Of a stretch of 5,299 nucleotides of DNA, positions 1-5,299 are shown one piece after another. Position numbers and translations under genes: made by a program. Source of the DNA: DATLZB01 sp035574175 (GTDB lineage: Bacteria; Pseudomonadota; Alphaproteobacteria; Rhizobiales; Hyphomicrobiaceae). Positions within the stretch are counted from its first letter, which is position 1; every line of letters starts with the position of its first letter. The DNA is taken from assembly GCA_035574175.1 (NCBI GenBank), contig DATLZB010000190.1, forward strand, positions 1-5,299, given 5' to 3'. The notes under the pieces are model-generated. The model did no database searches. It saw only the letters and a program-made list of their open reading frames with translations, and had not been told where the DNA came from.

Positions 1-639
1 GGCTGGCGGGTCGGCGTGCACTATCACCGATCGGGCGAGGCGGCGGCGGCTCTGATATCGGAGATAAGGGCCGCGGGCGGCACCGCGGAGGCGTTTTGCG
101 CCGATATCGCTGACGCCGATGCCGCAGCCGCGCTCGTTCCCCGTTGCCGCGACGCCCTCGGTGCGCCGAGCTGCCTTGTAAACAACGCCTCCGAGTTCCT
201 GTTCGACGACATGGCCTCCCTCGCTGCGTCGCTTTGGGAAGCGCATTTCGCCGTAAACCTGCGGGCGCCCGTGTTCCTCGCCAAGGCCCTTGCCGAGCAC
301 CTGCCCGCGGGCACCGAGGGCAATGTCATCAACATCATCGATCAGCGCGTGCTGCGGCCCGGAGCAGAGTTTTTCTCCTATACGCTGGCGAAAGCCGCGC
401 TGTGGTCGGCGACCGGCATGCTGGCCCAGGCCCTTGCACCGCGCGTGCGCGTCAACGCCATCGCTCCGGGACCGGTGCTGCAGAGCGTGCATCAGACCGC
501 CGAGGAGTTCGAGAACGAGCGCCGGCACACCCTGCTCCGGCGCGGCACGACGCCGGCCGAGATTGCGGCCGCCGTCGCCTTCATCCTTGACGCGCCGGCG
601 ATGACCGGCCAGATGATCGCGCTCGACGGCGGGCAGCAC
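1..639 (+). repeat. Left arm of a large imperfect inverted repeat (SDR copy 1)
   Basis: Bases 1-639 are the reverse complement of 1076-1714, colinear without any gap, with roughly 59 mismatches by hand alignment (about 91% identity). Identity ends abruptly at 639/640. The left end is cut by the window, so the arm may be longer. Most mismatches are synonymous, so both arms evolved as coding sequence before or after the duplication. Confidence 0.9.
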
Positions 640-1005
640 GTCGGGCTTTGCGATCCGTACGCGGACCTCCTGCACCCGCTCGTCCGCAAGGCAGGTGTCC
701 ACGATGCGCTCGGCCAGCGTTTCGAGCAGGTTGAAGTGGCCGCCTTCGACGGTCGAGCGGATGGCGAAGATCGCCCGATCGTAGTCGTAGACGCGGTCGA
801 GTTCATCGCTGTCGCCGCTGTAGTCGTCGTGGACCAGGAGATCGAGCGTCACGACGATGCGCTGTTCGTAGCGCCGCTCCAGCTCATACACGCCGACGCT
901 GCCGACGAGCTCCAGCGCCTCGACGAAGACGCGCCGCCAGCCGCGGTCGGTGGGGCGGGAGCGATCGGAGCGGGCCGGCGCGGTCTCGTTGGAGCTCATC
1001 GATAG
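1..1005 (+). CDS. FolM/PTR1-type SDR pterin reductase, copy 1, 5'-partial, with a replaced C-terminus
   Basis: This is a short-chain dehydrogenase/reductase of the pteridine-reductase (PTR1/FolM) type, expected to be a cytoplasmic NADPH-dependent dihydropterin reductase. The frame is open from base 1 (first residues GWRVGVHYHRS), so the start codon and the TGxxxRxG nucleotide-binding motif lie outside the window. Visible family motifs are LVNNAS, VNLRAP, the catalytic stretch INIIDQR with Asp (codon 340-342) where classical SDRs have Ser, YTLAK (Tyr and Lys of YxxxK), and RVNAIAPGP. Codons 1-639 match residues 29-241 of copy 2 with 15 amino-acid differences (about 93% identity). After the shared DGGQH the native end (seven residues in copy 2) is missing. 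The frame instead runs 121 codons through antisense folB to the TAG at 1003-1005, giving a Val/Asp/Ala-rich tail unlike any SDR. The core may be active, but the tail is probably meaningless. Family is certain; the true 3' boundary and functionality are not. Confidence 0.7.
   Translation, partial: GWRVGVHYHRSGEAAAALISEIRAAGGTAEAFCADIADADAAAALVPRCRDALGAPSCLVNNASEFLFDDMASLAASLWEAHFAVNLRAPVFLAKALAEHLPAGTEGNVINIIDQRVLRPGAEFFSYTLAKAALWSATGMLAQALAPRVRVNAIAPGPVLQSVHQTAEEFENERRHTLLRRGTTPAEIAAAVAFILDAPAMTGQMIALDGGQHVGLCDPYADLLHPLVRKAGVHDALGQRFEQVEVAAFDGRADGEDRPIVVVDAVEFIAVAAVVVVDQEIERHDDALFVAPLQLIHADAADELQRLDEDAPPAAVGGAGAIGAGRRGLVGAHR
637..999 (-). CDS. folB: Dihydroneopterin aldolase, 3' end lost at a rearrangement junction
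   Basis: FolB converts 7,8-dihydroneopterin to 6-hydroxymethyl-dihydropterin plus glycolaldehyde in cytoplasmic folate synthesis; many homologues also epimerise dihydroneopterin to dihydromonapterin. The translation from ATG at 999 has a polar N-terminal extension of about 23 residues, then the FolB core. It includes GVYELE with the substrate-binding Glu41, VYDYDRAI with Tyr73, HFNLLETLAE with Glu93, and RIAKPDVL with the catalytic Lys118. These match E. coli FolB positions around Glu22, Tyr54, Glu74 and Lys100. Homology stops at KPDVL, where the DNA enters the reverse complement of SDR copy 1. The final strand (family pattern VGVxIxR) is absent, and the frame stays open to the window's left edge. 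The start lies 52 bases after the SDR copy 2 stop, consistent with one operon, though no strong Shine-Dalgarno is visible. It could be a damaged gene or an assembly chimera. The family call is strong; completeness is poor. Confidence 0.75.
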
Positions 1006-1051
1006 GCCAATTGTCCGGGGCGGCAGCGGACGGGCAGCGGGACCGGAAGGA

Positions 1052-1798
1052 TCACGGGGCTAACGCCTGCACCAGGTGCTGACCGCCGTCGAGCGCGATC
1101 ATCTGGCCGGTCATCGCCGGCGCGTCAAGGATGAAGGCAACGGCGGCCGCAATCTCGGCCGGGGTCGTGCCCCGCCTGAGCAGGGTCTGCCGGCGCTCGT
1201 TCTCGAACTCTTCGGCGGTCTGGTGCACGCTCTGCAGCACCGGTCCCGGAGCGATGGCGTTGACGCGCACGCGCGGTGCAAGCGCCTGGGCCAGCATGCC
1301 GGTCGCCGACCACAGGGCGGCTTTCGCCAGCGTGTAGGAGAAGAACTGCGCCCCAGGCCGCAGAACACGCTGGTCGATGATGTTGATGACGTTGCCCTCG
1401 GTGCCTTCCGGCAGGTGCTCGGCAAACACTTTGGCGAGAAACACGGGTGCCCGCAGGTTGACGGCGAAATGCGCTTCCCAAAGGGGCGCGGCGAGGGAGG
1501 CCACATCGTCGAACAGGAACTCAGAGGCGTTGTTCACAAGGCAACTCGGCGCACCGAGGGCGTCCCGGCAACGGGGAACGAGCGCCGCCACGGCATCAGC
1601 GTCGGCGAGATCGGCCCGAAATGCTTCCGCGGTGCCGCCTGCAGCCTTTATCTCCGATACCAGAGCGATCGCCGCCTCGCTCGAGCGGCGATAGTGCACT
1701 CCGACCCGCCAGCCCCGCGCAGCGAAATCGCGGGCCATGGCGCGACCGATGCGGCGAGCAGCGCCGGTAATCAAAATCGTGCCGGGGGTCATCGGCAT
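1052..1798 (-). CDS. SDR family pterin reductase (dihydromonapterin/dihydrofolate reductase FolM or PTR1-like), copy 2, complete
   Basis: A 248-residue cytoplasmic SDR, normal length for the family. Near the N-terminus is the PTR1/FolM version of the nucleotide site, TGAARRIG (residues 11-18), with Arg replacing the middle Gly. This is followed by HYRRS (35-39), NNAS (89-92) and Asn114. Asp142 takes the place of the classical catalytic Ser, with Tyr155 and Lys159 as YxxxK. The Asp-Tyr-Lys set is what Leishmania PTR1 and E. coli FolM carry, so reduction of a dihydropterin or dihydrofolate with NADPH is the best prediction. The exact substrate is inferred. The frame is open upstream to an ATG at 1990, but the extra 64 residues are Cys/Phe-rich and unlike the family, so I start at 1798 (or 1792), just before the first beta-strand. 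No good Shine-Dalgarno precedes either ATG. folB follows 52 bases downstream on the same strand, which supports a pterin role. A near-copy lies inverted at 1-639. Confidence 0.87.
   Translation of the reverse strand: MPMTPGTILITGAARRIGRAMARDFAARGWRVGVHYRRSSEAAIALVSEIKAAGGTAEAFRADLADADAVAALVPRCRDALGAPSCLVNNASEFLFDDVASLAAPLWEAHFAVNLRAPVFLAKVFAEHLPEGTEGNVINIIDQRVLRPGAQFFSYTLAKAALWSATGMLAQALAPRVRVNAIAPGPVLQSVHQTAEEFENERRQTLLRRGTTPAEIAAAVAFILDAPAMTGQMIALDGGQHLVQALAP
1067..1081. repeat. Short quasi-palindrome at the inverted-repeat boundary
   Basis: CTGCACCAGGTGCTG contains GCACC and GGTGC separated by one base, at the exact place where homology between the two arms ends (1076). It lies in the last codons of SDR copy 2. 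A short fold-back sequence here is the kind of site at which strand-switching could create an inverted duplication. The palindrome is visible; the mechanism is inference. Confidence 0.5.
1076..1714 (-). repeat. Right arm of the inverted repeat (inside SDR copy 2)
   Basis: This segment pairs with 1-639 in inverted orientation. The loop between the arms (640-1075) holds folB and the 52-base SDR-folB gap. The part nearest the loop (about 1076-1375) has around 19 mismatches in 300 bases, whereas the outer part (about 1376-1714) has around 40 in 339. The two arms are therefore more alike close to the junction. Confidence 0.9.
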
Positions 1799-2123
1799 GG
1801 CAGGAGCGGGGGCGCAGAGCGGCCGTGCCCGCAAGTTCGCGGACTCGGACGCGGGTGCAACAAACTTGGGCAGGGTAGCCCAAAAAAACAGCAAACTGTG
1901 TGAAGCAATCGACCAGAAAACAGGCTGAATATGCGCGAGTCTTCGGCAAAATAAGCGTTTCGTTGCGTGGGCGTTACATGCATCTGGCAAGACTTTCGTC
2001 GAGCAATGTTATCGATTGCCTTCCCGTTGCTAGGGGCCCCAAATTAAGCTGCAACACCGACGCGAGTGGTTAGCGACGGTGTCGCGGGCAAGTCTGCCAC
2101 AGGTGCAGATGGGGGGTCGAGGG
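1799..2123. promoter_or_regulatory. Divergent intergenic region between SDR copy 2 and the porin gene
   Basis: These 325 bases separate two divergently transcribed genes and must hold both promoters. The stretch is more AT-rich than its surroundings (about 1860-1960 especially), with a run of seven A at 1882-1888. Two palindromes are visible: TTGGGC/GCCCAA with a six-base loop at 1866-1883, and GGGGCCCC at 2033-2040. No convincing -35/-10 pair stands out for either gene. In-frame extensions of the SDR (to 1990) and of the porin (GTG at 2079) cross the region but look non-coding. Promoter presence is inferred from gene orientation. Confidence 0.45.
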
Positions 2124-2888
2124 ATGATTGTGAATGCGATCGTGAAATTGAGCCGGGCGGGGCTTGCAGCGCTGGCGCTCTCGGCTTGGCAAGTCGCGGC
2201 GCTGGCAGGCGACGGCCTCGAGGACGAGCCCAGGGGCCGCGCGCTCAGTTGGTCGGTCAACATCGGGGCAACGACAGACTATGTGTTCCGCGGCATAACC
2301 CAGTCCTCCGAGGATCCAGCGGTTCAGGGCGGCGCGGACATCGGATACGGCATCTTCTACGCTGGGGTGTGGGCCTCCATGATCGATTTCGAGGCCGCTG
2401 GGGCCGCCGAGGTTGACTTCTATGCCGGCATCAAACCAGTGTGGGGCCCTGTGACCTTCGATCTCGGCGTCATCTACTACGCCTACCCCGGTGCGAACGA
2501 CGACGGCGCAGAGCTCGACTACGTCGAGCTCAAGCTCGGGGCCAGCGCCACGTTCAATCAACTCACCGTCGGCGGCGCGGCGTTCTGGTCGCCCGAGTAC
2601 ACGGGTGAGGTCGGCGAGACCTGGACGCTCGAAGGTTCGGTGAGCTACGCCCTGCCCAAGGTCTGGGTGTTCGATCCGAGCATCGGCGGCCTCATCGGCA
2701 CGACGCTGTTCAGCGACGACAGCTCGCTCGACTACGCCTACTGGAATGTGGGCCTGACGCTGGTGGTCGACAAGCTTACTCTGGATTTTCGTTACTGGGA
2801 CACGGATTCCGACGGGGCGGACTTCTGCGTGGACACGTCGGCGTGCGACGAGCGGTTCGTGTTCACGGCAAAGGTCGTGCTACCCTGA
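2124..2888 (+). CDS. TorF family putative outer-membrane porin (Gcw_chp beta-barrel)
   Basis: A 254-residue exported beta-barrel of the TorF/Gcw_chp family (TIGR02001, PF09694), presumably in the outer membrane; the transported substrate is not established. I start at ATG 2124 because it gives a standard signal peptide: a short basic n-region (K8, R11), a hydrophobic core GLAALALSAW, and likely cleavage after ALA at residue 28. A G-rich stretch at 2110-2116 could serve as ribosome site. Earlier in-frame starts (GTG 2079, ATG 2109) only add polar residues. Mature landmarks are VNIGATTDYVFRG (45-57), the family's first-strand signature, then DPAVQGGADIGYG, FYAGVWAS, DLGVIYYAYPG (113-123), and alternating aromatic strands to the end. 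Cys235 and Cys241 near the C-terminus are a common pair in the family. The last residues are KVVLP, not the usual terminal aromatic. The gene stands alone, divergent from SDR copy 2 and convergent with the AIM24 gene. Confidence 0.88.
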   Translation: MIVNAIVKLSRAGLAALALSAWQVAALAGDGLEDEPRGRALSWSVNIGATTDYVFRGITQSSEDPAVQGGADIGYGIFYAGVWASMIDFEAAGAAEVDFYAGIKPVWGPVTFDLGVIYYAYPGANDDGAELDYVELKLGASATFNQLTVGGAAFWSPEYTGEVGETWTLEGSVSYALPKVWVFDPSIGGLIGTTLFSDDSSLDYAYWNVGLTLVVDKLTLDFRYWDTDSDGADFCVDTSACDERFVFTAKVVLP

Positions 2889-2930
2889 CGCAAGATTGGC
2901 GCCCAGTCCCCCGACTAGGCGTTCTCGCGA

Positions 2931-2958
2931 GGCCGGGCCTCTGGCGTGAGGCCCGGCC
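2931..2958. terminator. GC-rich hairpin between convergent genes, probable bidirectional terminator
   Basis: A perfect 11-bp stem, GGCCGGGCCTC (2931-2941) with GAGGCCCGGCC (2948-2958), closes a six-base loop. It sits 42 bases after the porin stop and 13 bases after the AIM24-family stop. Neither side has a T-run, so classical intrinsic termination is not certain. Position and stem strength make a shared transcript-end hairpin the best reading. Confidence 0.6.
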
Positions 2959-2971
2959 CCGCCCGTCCAGG

Positions 2972-3817
2972 TCAGTTGTCGCCGTCGAGCACGTTGCCGA
3001 TCGGGCCCAGGATCGAGCCTTCGCCGGTGCCGCCAGCGGGTCCGGCGTTGGCCAGGATTCGGCCCGCCAGACGGGAGAACGGCAGGCTCTGCATCCAAAC
3101 CGTGCCTGGGCCTTTGAGGTGAGCGAAGAACACGCCTTCCCCGCCGAAGATCATGGACTTGACGGAGCCGGCGCTGACCACGTCGAAATCGATCGATGGC
3201 GTCATCGCGGCCACGCAGCCGGTATCGACGTGAAGCTCCTCGCCGGCGGCAAGATGGCGTTCGACGACGCAGCCGCCGACGTGCACGAAAGCAAGGCCGT
3301 CGCCTTCGAGCTTCTGCATGATGAAACCCTCGCCGCCGAACAGGCCGGTCAAGATCTTGCGCTGGAAGTGGATGCCGACGCTTACTCCCTTGGCCGCGCA
3401 CAGGAAGGCGTCCTTCTGGGCGATCAGCCGGCCTCCAAAGTCGGAGAGACGGAAGGGGAGTATGGTGCCGGGGTAGGGCGCGGCGAAGGCAACGCGGGCT
3501 TTGCCCTGGCCGTGGTGTGTGAACACGGTCATGAAGAGGCTTTCGCCGGTGAGCATCCGTTTGCCGGCTCCTACGAGCTTGCCGAAAAAGCCTGATGGGG
3601 CGCTCGAACCGTCGCCAAAGACGGTGTCCATGTGGACGGTCGGATCCTTGAACATCATGGAGCCGGCCTCGGCCACCGCGCTCTCCCCCGGATCGAGCTC
3701 GATTTCCACGAACTGCATCTCCTGGCCGTGGATCTTGTAGTCGAGCTCATCGTTCGACGATGCCGGTCGACGAGCGGGCGGCGCACCGACGGCGGGGACG
3801 GAACCGGTGCCAGACAT
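2972..3817 (-). CDS. TIGR00266 / AIM24 family protein
   Basis: A 281-residue protein of the AIM24 family (PF01987, TIGR00266). It is a widespread beta-sandwich family of unknown biochemical role, named for a yeast mitochondrial relative. Diagnostic stretches are GSMMFKDPTVHMDT (52-65), FRLSDFGGRLIAQKDAFLCA (122-141), GGEGFIMQKLEGDGLAFVH (161-179), VDTGCVAAM (197-205) and, near the C-terminus, FGGEGVFFAHLKGPGTVWMQ (224-243) followed by SLPFSRLAGR. The first 24 residues are a Ser/Pro/Ala-rich, probably disordered leader; there is no signal peptide or membrane helix, so a cytoplasmic location is likely. The ATG at 3817 is supported by GGAGG nine bases upstream. The Gly-rich tail ending LGPIGNVLDGDN is typical of the family. 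The gene is transcribed alone, convergent with the porin. The family call is firm; I propose no function beyond it. Confidence 0.92.
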   Translation of the reverse strand: MSGTGSVPAVGAPPARRPASSNDELDYKIHGQEMQFVEIELDPGESAVAEAGSMMFKDPTVHMDTVFGDGSSAPSGFFGKLVGAGKRMLTGESLFMTVFTHHGQGKARVAFAAPYPGTILPFRLSDFGGRLIAQKDAFLCAAKGVSVGIHFQRKILTGLFGGEGFIMQKLEGDGLAFVHVGGCVVERHLAAGEELHVDTGCVAAMTPSIDFDVVSAGSVKSMIFGGEGVFFAHLKGPGTVWMQSLPFSRLAGRILANAGPAGGTGEGSILGPIGNVLDGDN

Positions 3818-4256
3818 GGAAGAAAACCTCCGGGTTTGCCGGTACGGGAACAGTCCATTCCGGCATTTCGACTTAAGATGGGGCAGCTTCTAACCACAAA
3901 TCGAGAGGGGTTGCCAGGAGGGACTCCCAGGGCGCGCGCCGCTCGCCGGCGTCCGCGCGTTCCGTTGGCGAAGAATCATGCGAAAGGCTGGGCGAGGGTC
4001 GTTTGCTCTGGCTATCCTGTCAAAAAAGCTTCGCAATGAAGCGCTAAGGTCGGCAGCGTCAGAACAGCTTGGTCGGCGCGCATCGGTTGGGCGACTGCCG
4101 CACCCGATGCGCCGGTCAAAGGGTGGGATGCGTCCAACGCCCTCTGTCAAGGCCGCGTCCACTCTGCCTGGGCCAGCCTGTGCGCTTTGCGAGGAGCTAC
4201 CCCGCGCCCGAGCGAACCACTGGCTGGTCCTCGTCCAACCAGGCAACGTCAAGCCT
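3818..4256. other. Intergenic stretch with no convincing gene
   Basis: These 439 bases lie upstream of the AIM24-family gene and downstream of the TPR gene. Open frames of about 100-135 codons exist on both strands (for example 3978-4283 plus and 3890-4252 minus). Their translations are Arg/Ser/Pro-rich with no domain, no good ribosome site and mutual overlap, so I treat them as chance. A weak minus-strand promoter for the AIM24 gene could be TTGTGG (3894-3899) with TTAAGT (3871-3876), spacer 17. A small stem CTGGT/ACCAG (4224-4242) lies just past the TPR stop but is too weak to call a terminator. I see no tRNA or known RNA. Confidence 0.4.
3827..3831 (-). promoter_or_regulatory. Shine-Dalgarno site of the AIM24-family gene
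   Basis: GGAGG on the minus strand, nine bases before the ATG at 3817. It is the clearest ribosome-binding site in the window and fixes this start codon. Confidence 0.75.
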
Positions 4257-5183
4257 CTATGGCTCGGCTCCGAGCCGCTTTAAGGCATTGCTGCTCGACT
4301 GCAGCGTCGGCTCGTGGGCAAGCGCGCGGCGGAAGTCGGCGATGGCTTCCTGCCGGCGCCCAAGCTTCTCGTAGATGTGTCCGCGCGTGTCGAGCGCATC
4401 GGCGTTGTCCGGGCGCAGCAAGAGGGCACGCTCAACGTCCTGCAGCGCCAGCTCGATTTTGCCCGTGGAGAACAGCGCCCAGCCTCGATTGGCGTAGGCC
4501 ACCGCCAGATTGGGGTCGATCTCGATCGCCCGGGAATAATCCTCGATGGCGCGGGCAAGGTCGCCCTTGTCCCGGTGGGTGTTGCCGCGATTGTTGTAGG
4601 CGTTGGCGAGCCGCGGATTGATCTCGAGGGCGCGCGTGTAGTCGGCAAGAGCGCGGGCAAGGTCGCCCTTGCCCCGATGGGCGATGCCGCGGTTGGTGTA
4701 GAAGTCGGGATCATTGGGGTTGAGAGCGATCGCCTTGTTGTGGTCGGCGATGGCGCGGGCGTAGTCGTTGGTGCGCTCGTGGGCTACGCCGCGGTTGCTG
4801 TAGGCGTTGGCGAACTTCGGGTTGAGGGAGATCGCCTTGGTGTAGTCGGCAATGGCGAGGTCGTTGTTGCCCTTGGCCGCGTAAGCAACGCCACGGTTGT
4901 TGTACGCATTGGCGTTCTTGGGATCGAGCTCGATCGCTCTCGTATAGTCGACGATGGCGCGATCGTACTCGCCACGGGCGTGGTGCGCGATGGCCCGGTT
5001 GTAGAAGGCGCCGACGTTGCGCGGATGCTCACGAATGAGCTCGGAGCAGCCGGCGATGGCGCGGGCCGGATCAACGCTCTGGTCGCAGTTGGCGACGGCA
5101 TCGGCACGCGCAGGCCCGGCGTATGCGAGGGCAAGCAGCGCTATCGAAAGCACCGGCAGCATGTGACGTCCACTTCCAACCAT
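4257..5183 (-). CDS. Exported tetratricopeptide-repeat (TPR) protein
   Basis: A 308-residue secreted protein made almost wholly of TPRs, which are helix-pair scaffolds that bind other proteins; the partner is not evident. Residues 1-28 form a signal peptide: MVGSGRH, a hydrophobic core VLSIALLALAYAG, then PARA with likely cleavage before DAV, so it should be periplasmic. ATG 5183 is preferred to ATG 5162 because it supplies the basic n-region Arg; neither has a strong ribosome site. Residues 33-54 resemble a degenerate half repeat holding Cys33 and Cys46, which could form a disulfide outside the cytoplasm. Seven full 34-residue units follow (58-91, 92-125, 126-159, 160-193, 194-227, 228-261, 262-295). 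They show the TPR consensus AYNNRG, Gly/Asn at the turn, A-I-A-DY-KAI and L-NP. A short capping tail ends GAEP. No enzyme or membrane domain is attached. The gene is apparently monocistronic; specific function is unknown. Confidence 0.9.
   Translation of the reverse strand: MVGSGRHMLPVLSIALLALAYAGPARADAVANCDQSVDPARAIAGCSELIREHPRNVGAFYNRAIAHHARGEYDRAIVDYTRAIELDPKNANAYNNRGVAYAAKGNNDLAIADYTKAISLNPKFANAYSNRGVAHERTNDYARAIADHNKAIALNPNDPDFYTNRGIAHRGKGDLARALADYTRALEINPRLANAYNNRGNTHRDKGDLARAIEDYSRAIEIDPNLAVAYANRGWALFSTGKIELALQDVERALLLRPDNADALDTRGHIYEKLGRRQEAIADFRRALAHEPTLQSSSNALKRLGAEP
4299..5012 (-). repeat. Seven tandem 102-bp units encoding TPRs
   Basis: The TPR array is visible in DNA as seven consecutive units of exactly 102 bases. 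For example, the minus-strand sequence behind GDLARA recurs at 4551 and 4653, 102 bases apart, with near-identical flanks. Units 4 and 5 are the closest pair, which suggests comparatively recent unit duplication or conversion. Confidence 0.8.
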
Positions 5184-5232
5184 CTTCGGCTTAGGCTATT
5201 CGCGCCCGCCGGCGTTGTCATTGTGGAACTGG

Positions 5233-5261
5233 CATATGCTTTCCCAGGGGCCGAGGGGCAA
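5233..5261 (-). promoter_or_regulatory. Weak sigma-70-like promoter candidate for the TPR gene
   Basis: On the minus strand TTGCCC (5261-5256) is followed after 17 bases by CATATG (5238-5233), about 50 bases before the ATG at 5183. It matches the -35 consensus at four of six positions and the -10 at three of six, with correct spacing. The rest of 5184-5299 shows no gene. Such matches arise by chance, so this is only a candidate. Confidence 0.25.
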
Positions 5262-5299
5262 AGACGCGTTTTCCCCAGCCTGTGGTGCGGTAGCGGCTT

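Noticed and set aside
1866..1883. TTGGGC/GCCCAA hairpin with an adjacent A-run, considered as an intrinsic terminator
   Set aside because: In both directions the T-run is missing on the downstream side: on the minus strand the Ts precede the stem, and on the plus strand As follow it. No gene end is close by.
1076..1903. Long plus-strand open frame of 275 codons opposite SDR copy 2
   Set aside because: It is the codon-aligned antisense of a well-supported SDR. Its translation has no domain, and the same frame is open opposite copy 1, so it reflects codon composition.
1799..1990. N-terminal extension of SDR copy 2 to an ATG at 1990
   Set aside because: The added residues are Cys/Phe-rich with no SDR counterpart, lie in AT-richer intergenic DNA, and the family normally starts a few residues before the TGxxxRxG strand.
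1984..2000. Sigma-54-like TGGCA at 1985 as a promoter for the porin gene
   Set aside because: The required GC of the -12 element is not at the right spacing (TCGT is found), so the match is not credible.
2070..2561. Minus-strand open frame opposite the porin gene
   Set aside because: It shadows the TorF gene in another frame, with no start signal or recognisable domain.
2843..3595. Plus-strand open frame of 250 codons over the AIM24-family gene
   Set aside because: It is antisense to a gene with strong family motifs and a clear Shine-Dalgarno, shows no recognisable domain, and starts inside the porin gene.
3890..4283. Overlapping open frames on both strands in the intergenic stretch
   Set aside because: They are about 100-120 codons with Arg/Ser/Pro-rich translation, no ribosome site and no family resemblance, and opposite-strand frames of equal quality occupy the same bases.

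Overview
The window is GC-rich bacterial DNA with Gram-negative, very probably alphaproteobacterial (Hyphomicrobiales-like), gene content. It carries a TorF-type outer-membrane beta-barrel, a TIGR00266/AIM24 protein, a periplasmic TPR protein, and a pterin reductase next to dihydroneopterin aldolase. The taxonomic call is inferred from family content and codon use, not from a marker gene.

Layout, left to right. Positions 1-639 are a 5'-truncated, plus-strand copy of a FolM/PTR1-type short-chain dehydrogenase (SDR). At 639/640 it joins, head-on, a minus-strand folB (dihydroneopterin aldolase, start at 999) that lacks its last beta-strand. Fifty-two bases upstream of folB ends a complete second SDR copy on the minus strand (1798 to 1052). 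The two SDR copies form an inverted repeat (1-639 against 1076-1714, about 91% identical by hand count, no gaps) with folB in the loop. An AT-richer divergent intergenic region (1799-2123) separates SDR copy 2 from the TorF-like porin (2124-2888, plus). A perfect 11-bp hairpin lies between the porin and the convergent AIM24-family gene (3817 to 2972, minus). A 439-bp stretch with no convincing gene follows. Last comes an exported protein of seven tandem TPRs (5183 to 4257, minus) with a weak upstream promoter candidate.

How the genes work together. SDR copy 2 and folB read as a two-gene pterin operon. FolB makes, and in known homologues also epimerises, dihydropterins, and a FolM-type reductase reduces dihydromonapterin or dihydrofolate. 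The porin, AIM24 and TPR genes look like independent single-gene units.

The most notable structure is the inverted SDR duplication. Its junction replaces the 3' ends of both folB and SDR copy 1, yet leaves both reading frames open. It could be a real rearrangement or a strain-level assembly chimera, and the sequence alone cannot decide. I see no CRISPR array, tRNA, rRNA, transposase or phage gene, and no clearly new multi-gene system.
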